DNA of 64,000 nucleotides, taken from Mycolicibacterium iranicum. Its GTDB lineage: Bacteria; Actinomycetota; Actinomycetes; Mycobacteriales; Mycobacteriaceae. Position numbers and translations under genes: made by a program. The notes under the pieces are model-generated. The model was given only the letters and a program-made list of their open reading frames with translations. It did not search any database and was not told where the DNA came from. How positions within the stretch are numbered: position 1 is the stretch's first letter; each line of letters begins with the position of its first letter. The DNA lies in contig NZ_LQPC01000047.1 in the NCBI RefSeq assembly GCF_002101705.1, positions 1-64,000 on the forward strand, given 5' to 3'. Below are positions 8,000 through 16,507 of the stretch, in pieces.

Positions 8000-8692
8000 G
8001 TGAAGATCGATGTGGTGACAATTTTTCCCGCGTTCCTCGACGCCCTCCGGCAGTCGCTGCCGGGCAAGGCCATCGACGCGGGCATCGTCGAACTCGCGGT
8101 ACACGATCTTCGGGACTGGACCCACGACGTGCACCGCTCGGTCGACGATTCGCCCTATGGTGGCGGTCCGGGAATGGTGATGAAGGCGCCGGTCTGGGGG
8201 CCGGCGCTCGATGACATCTGTTCAGAGCGGACCCTTCTCGTCGTTCCGTCACCGGCAGGTCGCCTGTTCAATCAGGCTGCGGCACAACGCTGGTCGGGGG
8301 AGCAACACCTGGTGTTCGCGTGCGGCCGCTACGAGGGCATCGACCAGCGGGTGGTCGAGGACGCCGCCACGCGGATGCGAGTCGAGGAGGTCTCCATCGG
8401 TGACTACGTGCTGCCGGGTGGTGAGTCGGCCGCGGTCGTGATGATCGAGGCGGTGGTCCGCCTGCTGCCCGATGTGCTCGGCAACCCCGCCTCCCACCAG
8501 GATGATTCGCATTCTGAGCTCGTTGGCGGTCTGCTGGAAGGTCCGAGCTACACCCGGCCGGCCAGCTGGCGCGGACTCGATGTCCCCGAGGTGCTGCTCT
8601 CCGGTGACCATGCTCGCATCGCGGCGTGGCGGCGCGAGCAAGGGCTGCAGCGCACTCGCGAACGACGACCGGACCTGCTCGGCGACGGCTAG
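8000..8692 (+). CDS. trmD: tRNA (guanine37-N1)-methyltransferase TrmD
   Basis: 230 aa from GTG 8000. MKIDVVTIFPAFLD, DSPYGGGPGMVMK, CGRYEGIDQRV and the trefoil-knot segment SIGDYVLPGGESAAVVMIEA are the SAM-binding and catalytic signatures of the SPOUT-family TrmD, which makes m1G37 and prevents frameshifting. Last gene of the rpsP operon; its stop overlaps the convergent lppW stop by 4 nt. Confidence 0.96.
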   Translation: MKIDVVTIFPAFLDALRQSLPGKAIDAGIVELAVHDLRDWTHDVHRSVDDSPYGGGPGMVMKAPVWGPALDDICSERTLLVVPSPAGRLFNQAAAQRWSGEQHLVFACGRYEGIDQRVVEDAATRMRVEEVSIGDYVLPGGESAAVVMIEAVVRLLPDVLGNPASHQDDSHSELVGGLLEGPSYTRPASWRGLDVPEVLLSGDHARIAAWRREQGLQRTRERRPDLLGDG

Positions 8693-9615
8693 ATTCGCCC
8701 GGCCGGGAACATGGTCTTGACGGCGTCGGTGATGGTCTTGCGGGCCGCGTCGTCGCCGGTGGCCTGCATCGATCCGATTACCATGATGAAGCGACGGTCA
8801 GGGCCGATGACGCCCGTGGACAGGTGCATCCAATCCGAGCCGATGCAGCACATCCAGCCTTGCTTGACGGCGACCGGTTCGGCGAAAAGTCCCTCGGGGA
8901 TGCCGAACCGTTGGGGGTAGATGCCACCGGGCACCATCCCGTCGGGTGCGGTGGGCGTCGACGCGGAGAGGTAGGACAGCATGAGATCGACTTGCGCTCT
9001 GGGAAGCCCGCCCGCCCCCGACAGCAGCATGTCGTAGTAGCGGACCAAGTCGGGGGCCGTGCTGATGGTGTTGAACCACCGGCCGTTGCCGGGCCGCCGG
9101 GTTGACGTCAGCCCGTAGCGTGTGACGATTCGGTCCACGATCACGCTGCCGCCGCTGCGATTCCAGAACACCTCGGCCGCGCTGTCGTCGGATGACCGCA
9201 GCATGACGTTGAGCAGCTTGTGATCGTCCGGCGTCAACGTGGTGCGGCCCTGAGCGACCTGCAAGAGCAGGTCGTCGGCGATGAACAGCTTGACCACGGA
9301 GGCGATCGCGATGGGCTTGGTGTTGCCGTTGGTCACCAGTTGGCCGGTGTTGCGGTCGAGTACCGCCGCTGTGATGTCGGCACCCGCCGCAGCTGCCTGG
9401 GTGGTGGCCTGCCGCTCGCGATCGGCCAGTCCGGCGAACGTCGGGGTGGGCTCGTCGGGCGGGATCTCGGGCAACGGTGCCATTGTGCCGAGCGGAGCGG
9501 TGACCGTCAGATGAGGGCCCGGGGAGACGGGCTGGGCGCTGTAACCTGTCGCCGTACAGGCGGCGAGAAGTGATACCGCTGCGCCACTGGTGAACAGCCT
9601 CAACGGCCGTCGCAT
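8689..9615 (-). CDS. lppW: Lipoprotein LppW-like, beta-lactamase/transpeptidase fold
   Basis: 308 aa. The signal peptide ends in lipobox LLAAC, so Cys20 should be diacylated and the protein anchored outside the plasma membrane. A Pro-rich linker precedes a serine beta-lactamase-like domain with SVVK (SxxK) and an SDD segment resembling SDN. A clear KTG triad is not visible (KQGWMC is the nearest), so hydrolytic activity is uncertain. ATG 9615 has GGAGGAG 7 nt upstream. It lies between trmD and rplS on the opposite strand, as lppW does in M. tuberculosis. Confidence 0.85.
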   Translation of the reverse strand: MRRPLRLFTSGAAVSLLAACTATGYSAQPVSPGPHLTVTAPLGTMAPLPEIPPDEPTPTFAGLADRERQATTQAAAAGADITAAVLDRNTGQLVTNGNTKPIAIASVVKLFIADDLLLQVAQGRTTLTPDDHKLLNVMLRSSDDSAAEVFWNRSGGSVIVDRIVTRYGLTSTRRPGNGRWFNTISTAPDLVRYYDMLLSGAGGLPRAQVDLMLSYLSASTPTAPDGMVPGGIYPQRFGIPEGLFAEPVAVKQGWMCCIGSDWMHLSTGVIGPDRRFIMVIGSMQATGDDAARKTITDAVKTMFPAGRI

Positions 9616-9930
9616 CGCTCGCTCCTCCAGAGTGTGTGGGCCGACGCTGTCCCCCGAGATCGGGCTGCACAAGGGTGCACACCCGGGCAAAACAAGGGTA
9701 ACCGTTCCCCACCGAGCTCGCCTTGCGGCGACGGGGGTGCCGGGTGCTCGGTTCAACCGGATTTCGGGGAAACGGTCTCCGTCTGGCACAATTGGGCAGT
9801 TGTCTGTGCACGGCTGGGGCCGCATGTCCCGGTTCGGTTGCACGACTCGCCCAAGACGTCCGAATACATCGGCTCTGGTGCGTCATCGTGACGCCGGTAC
9901 GGAGCCGCGAACAACAAGGAAGTGTCACCG
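9616..9930. other. Divergent intergenic region lppW / rplS (315 bp)
   Basis: No credible gene. It holds the lppW ribosome-binding site (GGAGGAG, minus strand, near 9623), the promoter-like element of rplS at 9781-9817 and a rplS leader of about 130 nt ending with AAGGA at 9916-9920. The short open frames here have no recognisable products. Confidence 0.7.
9781..9817 (+). promoter_or_regulatory. Promoter/leader element of rplS, shared with rpsP
   Basis: GTCTGGCACAATTGGGC, then TTGTCTGTGCACGGCT. About three quarters of the positions match the element at 6571-6607 upstream of rpsP once a one-base gap is allowed. It probably contains the -10 (CACAAT, extended by TG) and the first transcribed bases. 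Confidence 0.5.
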
Positions 9931-10272
9931 ATGAACACGCTGGATTTCGTCGATCAGACGTCGTTGCGCGACGATGTCCCGGCTTTCGGCCCCGGCGACA
10001 CCGTCAACGTCCACGTGAAGGTCATCGAGGGCTCCAAGGAGCGCATCCAGGTCTTCAAGGGCGTCGTGATCCGCCGCCAGGGCGGCGGTGTGCGCGAGAC
10101 CTTCACGGTGCGCAAGGAGAGCTACGGCGTGGGTGTCGAGCGCACCTTCCCCGTGCATTCGCCCAACATCGACCACATCGACATCGTGACTCGCGGTGAT
10201 GTGCGCCGGGCCAAGCTGTACTACCTGCGCGAGCTGCGCGGCAAGAAGGCCAAGATCAAGGAAAAGCGCTGA
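9931..10272 (+). CDS. rplS: 50S ribosomal protein L19
   Basis: 113 aa. MNTLDFVDQTSLRDDVPAF, GDTVNVHVKVIEG, the RIQVFKGVVI strand and the VRRAKLYYLRELRGKKAKIKE tail are all standard L19, a protein of the 30S-50S interface. ATG 9931 is preferred to the GTG at 9922, with AAGGA 10 nt upstream. Transcribed separately from rpsP-trmD, with lppW between them on the other strand. Confidence 0.97.
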   Translation: MNTLDFVDQTSLRDDVPAFGPGDTVNVHVKVIEGSKERIQVFKGVVIRRQGGGVRETFTVRKESYGVGVERTFPVHSPNIDHIDIVTRGDVRRAKLYYLRELRGKKAKIKEKR

Positions 10273-10320
10273 CCCTCGTGGTCGCGCGTGGTCTGACGGC
10301 CCGCTGGCTAGTCTGATCAC

Positions 10321-11235
10321 GTGACGCTGTCCTCAGGGCCTTCCGGCAATCCCGACCCGTCCGACGATTCGTCCACCGAGCGCACGCTCGAAGATCCCGA
10401 CGGTCGAACCGTCGAATCGGATACCGACGGTCGAACCGTCGAATCGGATACCGACGGTCGAACCGTCGAATCAGATACCGAGGACGCCGACGAGAAGTCC
10501 GGCAAGAAGAAGCGCGGAGCCCTCAAAGAGTTCGCGATCCTGATCAGCATCGCGCTGGTGCTGTATTACGTCATGCTGACGTTCATCGCCCGGCCGTACC
10601 TGATTCCGTCGGAGTCGATGGAACCTACTCTGCACGGCTGCAACGGCTGCGTCGGCGACCGCATCATGGTCGACAAGCTGTCCTACCGCTGGGGCGAACC
10701 CGAACCCGGCGACGTCATCGTGTTCAAGGGTCCACCGAATTGGAGCATCGGCTACAAGTCGATCCGTTCGGATAACACGGCCATCCGCTGGGTGCAGAAC
10801 GCGCTGTCGGTCGTCGGCTTCGTACCGCCCGACGAGAACGATCTGGTCAAGCGAATCATCGCCACCGGCGGACAGACGGTTCAGTGCCGCGTCGACACCG
10901 GGCTCACCGTCGACGGCAAGAAGCTCAACGAGCCCTACCTGAGCCCTGAGACGATGATGGCCGACCCTGCGGTCTACCCGTGCCTGGGCAATGAGTTCGG
11001 ACCCGTCACGGTTCCCGAGGGCAGACTGTGGGTGATGGGCGACAACCGCACGCATTCCGCCGATTCGCGAACCCATTGCACCAACATTCCCGCCGATGCG
11101 CAGAAGGGTCTGCTGTGCACCGGCGACCCGACGGCCGGAACCATCCCCGTGGAGAATGTGATCGGGAAGGCGCAATTCATCGCCTGGCCGCCGGGGCGGT
11201 GGGGCGGCGTATTGTCGGTCAACCCGCAGAGCTGA
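10321..11235 (+). CDS. lepB: Signal peptidase I
   Basis: 304 aa from GTG 10321. A cytoplasmic acidic/basic N-terminal tail is followed by one membrane segment (residues about 68-90), then the S26 catalytic domain. The nucleophile is Ser99 in PSESMEPTL, the general base Lys177 in LVKRIIATGG, and box E is MGDNRTHSADSR. It cleaves signal peptides on the outer face of the membrane. Odd feature: residues 27-53 are three perfect or near-perfect repeats of a nine-residue unit (DGRTVESDT) encoded by a 27-bp tandem repeat, inserted in frame in the poorly conserved tail. Confidence 0.95.
   Translation: MTLSSGPSGNPDPSDDSSTERTLEDPDGRTVESDTDGRTVESDTDGRTVESDTEDADEKSGKKKRGALKEFAILISIALVLYYVMLTFIARPYLIPSESMEPTLHGCNGCVGDRIMVDKLSYRWGEPEPGDVIVFKGPPNWSIGYKSIRSDNTAIRWVQNALSVVGFVPPDENDLVKRIIATGGQTVQCRVDTGLTVDGKKLNEPYLSPETMMADPAVYPCLGNEFGPVTVPEGRLWVMGDNRTHSADSRTHCTNIPADAQKGLLCTGDPTAGTIPVENVIGKAQFIAWPPGRWGGVLSVNPQS
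10399..10479 (+). repeat. Three tandem copies of a 27-bp unit inside lepB
   Basis: Units at 10399-10425, 10426-10452 and 10453-10479; the first two are identical and the third differs at one base. Core sequence GGTCGAACCGTCG. As the unit is a multiple of three it stays in frame and encodes DGRTVESDT three times. A related core (GGTAGAACTGTCG) forms the 27-bp repeat at 35332-35385. Confidence 0.95.
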
Positions 11236-11268
11236 ACCCGCAGAGCGACACACAGGAGGCACTGACAG

Positions 11269-12018
11269 TTGCCGGCTGCGTGGCCCCCGAGGGCCGTCAT
11301 CCGCAAATCGTCGGGTCTGCGCACGCTGGAATCCGCGTTGTACCGGGCCGGTCTCGGACCGGTCGCCGGTGTCGACGAGGTCGGACGCGGGGCGTGCGCC
11401 GGCCCGCTGGTCGTCGCGGCGTGTGTGCTGGGCCCCAACCGGCTGGAAAGCCTGTCAGCGCTCGATGATTCGAAGAAGCTGAACGAGGCCGAGCGGGAGC
11501 GGTTGTTCCCGATCATCAGGCGCTACGCGCTGGCCTACCATGTGGTGTTCATCCCGTCGGTGGAGGTCGACCGCCGCGGCGTGCACGTGGCCAACATCGA
11601 GGGCATGCGCCGTGCCGTGGCGGGCCTGCCGGTGCGGCCGGGCTATGTGCTCTCGGACGGCTTCCGGGTGCCCGGCCTCCCGATGCCGTCGCTGCCGGTG
11701 GTGGGCGGCGACGCCGCCGCGGCGTGCATCGCGGCAGCCAGCGTGCTGGCCAAGGTCAGTCGAGACCGGCTGATGGTCGCGATGGAGAACGATCATCCCG
11801 GCTACGGGTTCGCCGATCATAAGGGCTACAGCACCCGGGCACACAGTGCGGCGCTGAACCGGCTGGGTCCGTCGAGTCAGCACCGGTTCTCTTTCATCAA
11901 CGTGCGCAGACTGGTCGTGGATGGGGAACCCGGGGAGCATGGAGAACTTGAGTGCGGGAAGATGCCTGTGGACACGCCAGGAGACGGCGTACTACGTGAA
12001 GGACAGTTGAGCCGATGA
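11269..12018 (+). CDS. rnhB: Ribonuclease HII
   Basis: 249 aa from a TTG at 11269, supported by a strong AGGAGG at 11254-11259. Signature GVDEVGRGACAGPLVVAA supplies catalytic Asp36-Glu37; SDGFRVPG and SVLAKVSRDRLM carry further active-site residues. It removes ribonucleotides and RNA primers from DNA. The C-terminal 25 residues beyond the usual core are Gly/Glu-rich. Its stop overlaps the next ATG (ATGA). Confidence 0.94.
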   Translation: MPAAWPPRAVIRKSSGLRTLESALYRAGLGPVAGVDEVGRGACAGPLVVAACVLGPNRLESLSALDDSKKLNEAERERLFPIIRRYALAYHVVFIPSVEVDRRGVHVANIEGMRRAVAGLPVRPGYVLSDGFRVPGLPMPSLPVVGGDAAAACIAAASVLAKVSRDRLMVAMENDHPGYGFADHKGYSTRAHSAALNRLGPSSQHRFSFINVRRLVVDGEPGEHGELECGKMPVDTPGDGVLREGQLSR

Positions 12019-12320
12019 GTGCCGAAGATCTCGAAAAGTACGAAACCGAGATGGAGCTCTCGCTCTACCGCGAGTACAAGGACATCGTCGGGCAGTTCAG
12101 CTACGTCGTCGAGACGGAGCGACGCTTTTACCTGGCCAACAGCGTCGAGATGGTGCCCCGCAACGCCGACGGCGAGGTGTACTTCGAGCTGCGCCTGGGT
12201 GACGCCTGGGTGTGGGACATGTATCGGCCCGCGCGCTTCGTCAAGCAGGTCCGGGTCATCACGTTCAAAGACGTCAACATCGAAGAGGTCGAGAAGCCAG
12301 AGCTGCGGCTTCCCGAGTAG
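12015..12320 (+). CDS. DUF2469 protein
   Basis: 101 aa, acidic and rich in aromatic residues. The sequence MSAEDLEKYETEMELSLYRE is the conserved start of DUF2469, an actinobacterial family found next to rnhB (Rv2901c in M. tuberculosis). Coupled to rnhB through ATGA overlap. Function not known. Confidence 0.93.
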   Translation: MSAEDLEKYETEMELSLYREYKDIVGQFSYVVETERRFYLANSVEMVPRNADGEVYFELRLGDAWVWDMYRPARFVKQVRVITFKDVNIEEVEKPELRLPE

Positions 12321-12425
12321 CCTTCCGCGATGCCGGTTCGCTGTGCGATTTGACGGCTGAACGGGCAGGCCGTCGAATGATCCCATCGACGCGATGACAA
12401 CACGCCCCCGCACCAGGTGGGCGAC

Positions 12426-13667
12426 ATGAGAAATGCTGCCGTCCCGACGCCGGCTGACGACGACTTCTACGTGGCCCCGCCGGGCCTGGGAGACCTCGCG
12501 CCGGGCACGGTGTTGCGATCCCGGCGTGTGCCGTTGGCTTTCTTCGGCCGACTTCGGCATGGCTCGGCGGTGCAGCTGATGTATCGCAGCACCGATGCCC
12601 ACGGCGTGCCGGAGGCCGCCGTCACCACGGTGGTGGTCCCCCGGGGGCGGGCGCCGGAGACGTGCCCCATCCTGTCCTACCAGTGCGCGATCGATGCCGT
12701 CGCCGCGCACTGCTTCCCGTCGTATGCTCTTCGCCTCGGTTCGCAGTTGGTGGGCGCCTCGGTGCAGGCCGAATTCCTCTTCATCTCAGCCGCACTAGCA
12801 CGCGGATGGGCCGTGTCGATCCCGGATCACGAAGGCCTGCAGGGAATGTGGGGTGCACCGTATGAAGCGGGCTTCCGTGTTCTCGACGGTTTGCGCGCCG
12901 CCGTGGGGCATTCCGAGCTCGGTTTGTCGGCTCAGGCGCCGATGGCGATGTGGGGGTACTCGGGTGGTGGCTTGGCCACCGGTTGGGCGGCCGAGGCGGC
13001 CGCCGATCACGCGCCGGAGCTGAGAGTGGTTGGGGCGGTACTCGGCTCACCGGTGGTGGACCCGGAAAATGTTGCGCGACGCCTGAACTCCACACCGTGG
13101 GCAGGGCTGGCCGCGCTGATGATCGCGTCGCTGGTCCACGTGTTTCCCGAGGCGCAGAAGGTCGTCGACGAGCATGCCACCGATGCCGGGAAGGCGCTGC
13201 TCACCGAGATCGAGCAGATGTCGACCGGGGCGGCGATCCGCCGATTACGCAATGCCGACATTGCCGACTATGTCGATATGACGCTCGACGAGTTGTTTGC
13301 GCTGCCCGAACTGCGGCGCGTGTTCGAGATGACGCGTCTGGGCCAGTCAACGCCAACCATGCCGGTGCTGATGATCCAGGGCCTGCACGACAGAATCGTC
13401 GACGTAGCCGACGTTGATGCCCTGGTTCGTCGCTACACCGAGGGTGGAGCGACGGTGAAGTACCATCGCGACCCTCTGGCGGAACATCTGATGCTGTACC
13501 CGTTCGCGGTCCCGCTGAGTCTGCGCTGGCTCGAGCGCAGGTTCAACGCACTCGATCACCGCCACGGCCGCAGCGCCTGGCCGGCCGTGCTCGACCCCAG
13601 GACATATAGGGGCCTGCCGGGGTGGGCCGCCGGGGTTCCGCGATACGCCCGATCCCTACGACGATGA
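12426..13667 (+). CDS. Secretory-lipase-family alpha/beta hydrolase (PF03583 type)
   Basis: 413 aa from ATG 12426, with GGTGGG just upstream; GTG 12417 is a possible alternative start. The nucleophile elbow is GYSGGG in PMAMWGYSGGGLATGWAAE, and SIPDHEGLQGMWG and the late QGLHDRIVDVADV (acid) and AEHLMLYPFAV (His) segments complete the triad layout of the LIP family of triacylglycerol lipases. No obvious signal peptide is present, unlike fungal secreted members. Mycobacterial relatives are thought to hydrolyse esters or acylglycerols. Confidence 0.85.
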   Translation: MRNAAVPTPADDDFYVAPPGLGDLAPGTVLRSRRVPLAFFGRLRHGSAVQLMYRSTDAHGVPEAAVTTVVVPRGRAPETCPILSYQCAIDAVAAHCFPSYALRLGSQLVGASVQAEFLFISAALARGWAVSIPDHEGLQGMWGAPYEAGFRVLDGLRAAVGHSELGLSAQAPMAMWGYSGGGLATGWAAEAAADHAPELRVVGAVLGSPVVDPENVARRLNSTPWAGLAALMIASLVHVFPEAQKVVDEHATDAGKALLTEIEQMSTGAAIRRLRNADIADYVDMTLDELFALPELRRVFEMTRLGQSTPTMPVLMIQGLHDRIVDVADVDALVRRYTEGGATVKYHRDPLAEHLMLYPFAVPLSLRWLERRFNALDHRHGRSAWPAVLDPRTYRGLPGWAAGVPRYARSLRR

Positions 13668-13673
13668 GGGGCT

Positions 13674-13704
13674 CAGGGCGGTCCGGCGGCGCCGAACCGC
13701 CCTG
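13674..13704. terminator. Bidirectional hairpin between convergent lipase and hsp20 genes
   Basis: Arms CAGGGCGGTCCGGC and GCCGAACCGCCCTG pair over 14 bp with a single mismatch around a GGC loop. It lies just after the lipase stop (13667) and before the hsp20 stop (13725), where a terminator for both strands would be expected. There is no U-tract, which is common for mycobacterial intrinsic-type hairpins. Confidence 0.65.
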
Positions 13705-13724
13705 GGCGACAACAGGTTCGGTTC

Positions 13725-14174
13725 TCAGTCGGCGTCGACGGTGGTGGGCTCTATCGATGTCTGCGAGCCGGCGCGGCTGACCTCGATCTTGCGCGGCTTG
13801 GCGCGTTCGGCGACCGGGATCGTCACCGTCAGGACGCCATTCTCATACGTTGCCTTGATGGCGGCGGTGTCCACGTTGTCGCCGAGTGAGAGCTGGCGCC
13901 GGTAACGACCGAAGAACCGCTCGTTGGCCAGCCATTGCGCCGAATCGTCTGATCGGGCGGTGCGGTGCGCCGAGATGGTCAACGTGCCGCTGTCGACGTC
14001 GACGTCGACCGAGCCTGGATCGACACCGGGAAGGTCGGCGGTCAGCACGTAATGGTCATCGATCTTGCAGAGGTCCATCGGCATGAACCGTGGCGCGCGA
14101 TTCGATCCGGTCTGGCTGGCAAGCAGGCCCCGGGTCAGAGCATCGATGTCACTGAACGGATCAAAGCGGAGCAC
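13725..14174 (-). CDS. Hsp20/alpha-crystallin small heat-shock protein
   Basis: 149 aa from GTG 14174, with a very strong AGGAGGTGG 7 nt upstream. The alpha-crystallin domain runs from about residue 36 (DLCKIDDHYVLTADLPGVDP) to the closing ENGVLTVTIPVAE. The N-terminus LRFDPFSDIDALTRGLL resembles the 18-kDa antigen/Hsp18 group of mycobacteria. It prevents aggregation of unfolded proteins. A perfect-looking CIRCE operator lies about 70-95 nt upstream, so HrcA repression is expected. Confidence 0.93.
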   Translation of the reverse strand: MLRFDPFSDIDALTRGLLASQTGSNRAPRFMPMDLCKIDDHYVLTADLPGVDPGSVDVDVDSGTLTISAHRTARSDDSAQWLANERFFGRYRRQLSLGDNVDTAAIKATYENGVLTVTIPVAERAKPRKIEVSRAGSQTSIEPTTVDAD

Positions 14175-14244
14175 AGCAATCCACCTCCTAAGTTCCAGAG
14201 CCCGCCACCCTGGCGGGCGACCAAATCACTGTGCGATGCCGAGG

Positions 14245-14271
14245 TTAGCACTCGACCCACGAGAGTGCTAG
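14245..14271. promoter_or_regulatory. CIRCE operator (HrcA binding site)
   Basis: TTAGCACTC at 14245-14253, nine-nucleotide spacer, GAGTGCTAG at 14263-14271. This is the CIRCE consensus TTAGCACTC-N9-GAGTGCTAA with one change in the last base. It lies upstream of the hsp20 gene (start 14174, minus strand) and indicates HrcA control. It is also 140 bp from the divergent HAD gene, which may share the region. Confidence 0.92.
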
Positions 14272-14409
14272 CTCCGATCGGCAAGAATTTTGGATTTTTT
14301 GCGACCGGCTCGTGGTGTTCCGCTGTCGCAGTAGATCTTTGGTCTCGGGGTCGTCGGCGGGTGCCGATGGGATGTCGCAGCGCCTGCACGAAACTGACAG
14401 ACTGAACCC

Positions 14410-15183
14410 GTGCGCACCTCACCGCTGTGCTGGCTCACCGACATGGACGGCGTTCTCGTCCGCGAGGAACACGCCCTGCCAGGCGCAGCCGAGTTCCTGC
14501 AACGCCTCGTCGACCGTGAGCGTCCTTTCCTCGTGCTTACCAACAATTCCATCTTCACCCCGCGCGACCTCGCCGCGCGGCTGGCCCGGTCTGGACTCGT
14601 CGTTCCGGAGAGCGCCATCTGGACGTCGGCGCTGGCGACCGCGACGTTCCTCGCCGATCAGCTCCCGGGCGGTTCGGCCTACGTCATCGGCGAGGCGGGC
14701 CTGACGACCGCGATGCACGAGGCCGGGTACACGCTGACCGACGTGGCGCCCGATTTCGTGGTTCTCGGCGAGACACGCACGTATTCGTTCGAGGCGATCA
14801 CCAAGGCGGTCCGCCTTATTCTGGGCGGCGCGCGCTTCATCGCGACCAACCCTGACGTCAGCGGGCCGTCCGCCGAAGGTCCGCTGCCCGCCACCGGATC
14901 GGTCGCCGCGATGATCACCAAAGCCACCGGCCGCGAACCCTACTTCGTCGGCAAGCCCAACCCGATGATGTTTCGCAGCGCGCTCAACCGGATCGAAGCT
15001 CATTCGGAGAGCACGGTGATGGTCGGGGACCGTATGGACACCGACGTGGTCGCGGGCATCGAAGCGGGCCTGGAGACCATTTTGGTCCTGACCGGGTCGA
15101 CCACGATCGAGGACGTCGAGCGCTATCCGTTCCGGCCGAGCCGCGTCCTGCCCTCCATCGCGGAGGCGATCGAGCTCATATGA
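14410..15183 (+). CDS. HAD-IIA (NagD-like) phosphatase
   Basis: 257 aa from GTG 14410. HAD motif I is WLTDMDGVLV (nucleophile Asp and DxD), motif II LTNNS, motif III Lys in YFVGKPNPMMF, motif IV MVGDRMDTDVVAG. A C2-type cap sits between motifs II and III, as in NagD, pyridoxal phosphatase and 4-nitrophenylphosphatase relatives. The substrate is probably a small phosphometabolite such as a nucleotide or sugar phosphate. Confidence 0.9.
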   Translation: MRTSPLCWLTDMDGVLVREEHALPGAAEFLQRLVDRERPFLVLTNNSIFTPRDLAARLARSGLVVPESAIWTSALATATFLADQLPGGSAYVIGEAGLTTAMHEAGYTLTDVAPDFVVLGETRTYSFEAITKAVRLILGGARFIATNPDVSGPSAEGPLPATGSVAAMITKATGREPYFVGKPNPMMFRSALNRIEAHSESTVMVGDRMDTDVVAGIEAGLETILVLTGSTTIEDVERYPFRPSRVLPSIAEAIELI

Positions 15184-15298
15184 TTCCGGTCCACATGGGG
15201 CCGGACGTGGAGAAGCCGACGGTGACCGCGGTGTGATGCTGACCGGCAGAGGCGGCAGCGCAGGGATCGCCGAGGGATGAGCTTGCTAGCTTGAGCGG

Positions 15299-16507
15299 AT
15301 GACCGAATCAGGGCCTGATCCGGCGCGGCCGCTGGCCGGCGTGCGAGTCGTCGAGATCTCCAGTTTCGTCGCCGTGCCGCTGGCGGGTATGACGCTGGCC
15401 CAGCTCGGAGCCGATGTGCTGCGTATCGACCCCGTCGGCGGCGCCGCCGATTACAAGCGCTGGCCCCTCACCGAAGCCGGCGACAGCATCTACTGGGCGG
15501 GACTGAACAAGGGCAAGCGATCGCTGGCGGTCGACATGCGCTCGGATCAGGGCCAGGATCTGGTCGCGAGACTGATCGTCGACAGCGGTGTCTTCATCAC
15601 GAATGTCGCTGGCCGCCAGTGGCATTCCTATGATGCCCTACGCGAGCGCCGGGACGATCTCATCCATGTGGAGATCTCCGGCCGTGCCGACGGGGGCACC
15701 GGCGTCGACTACACCGTGAACGCGGCGATCGGATTCCCGCTCGTCACCGGGCCGGCGGGGCTGACCACGCCTGTCAACCACGTGCTCCCCGCGTGGGATG
15801 TCAGCTGCGGGCTGTACGCAGCGCTGTCCGTGGTCACCGCATTGCGACATCGGGACGCCACCGGCCGCGGCCAGCAGATCAGTATTCCGCTGGAGAATGT
15901 TGCGCTTGCGACCGCGAGCAACCTCGGCCTGCTCACCGAGGCCATGGTGAACGGCACCTCCCGGCAGCGCATCGGCAACGCGGTCTACGGCACCTACGGG
16001 CAGAACTTCATGAGCAGCGACGGTGTCGCGTTCATGGTCGTCGTGCTCACCGGCAGGCACTTCCGTGACCTCAACACTCTAACGGGGACGACGGAAGCCG
16101 TTGCCGCACTGTCGGAGTCGCTCGGTGCCGACTTCTCCGACGAGGGGGAGCGCTACCGGCACCGCGACGCCCTGAGTGGGCTGTACGCGGAATGGTTCAG
16201 CGCCCGCACCGGCGCGGAGATCTCGACGGCGCTGTCGACGACGTCGGTGCTGTGGGAGCGCTACCAGAGCTTCGCCGAGACCGCCTCGGATCCGCGCGTC
16301 ACCGCCAACCCGCTGTTCACCGAGCTGGACCAGCCGCGCGTCGGCCGCTACCTCGCCACCGGCCTGCCCGTGGCGATCGACGGTGTCTATCCGAAAGCGG
16401 TCCCGGCGCCCGCCCTCGGCGACGACACCGACGTCGTGCTGGCCGACTGGCTGTCGCTCGATGCCGCTCAGATCGACGAACTCCGTGGATCTGGCACGGT
16501 CGCATGA
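15299..16507 (+). CDS. CaiB/BaiF-type (family III) CoA-transferase
   Basis: 402 aa. The N-terminus PLAGVRVVEISSFVAVPLAGMTLAQLGADVLRID (read in parts: GVRVVEISSFVAVPLAG, MTLAQLGADVLRID) is the family III signature; Asp in VLPAWDVSCG is the probable catalytic aspartate forming the mixed anhydride. These enzymes move CoA between carboxylic acids, or racemise methyl-branched acyl-CoAs (Mcr/AMACR). Its last codon overlaps the thioesterase start (ATGA), so it forms a two-gene acyl-CoA operon. Confidence 0.9.
   Translation: MTESGPDPARPLAGVRVVEISSFVAVPLAGMTLAQLGADVLRIDPVGGAADYKRWPLTEAGDSIYWAGLNKGKRSLAVDMRSDQGQDLVARLIVDSGVFITNVAGRQWHSYDALRERRDDLIHVEISGRADGGTGVDYTVNAAIGFPLVTGPAGLTTPVNHVLPAWDVSCGLYAALSVVTALRHRDATGRGQQISIPLENVALATASNLGLLTEAMVNGTSRQRIGNAVYGTYGQNFMSSDGVAFMVVVLTGRHFRDLNTLTGTTEAVAALSESLGADFSDEGERYRHRDALSGLYAEWFSARTGAEISTALSTTSVLWERYQSFAETASDPRVTANPLFTELDQPRVGRYLATGLPVAIDGVYPKAVPAPALGDDTDVVLADWLSLDAAQIDELRGSGTVA

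Noticed and set aside
9919..9930. GTGTCAC next to the rplS start
   Set aside because: Part of the ribosome-binding region; no TTTACA 14 nt away.
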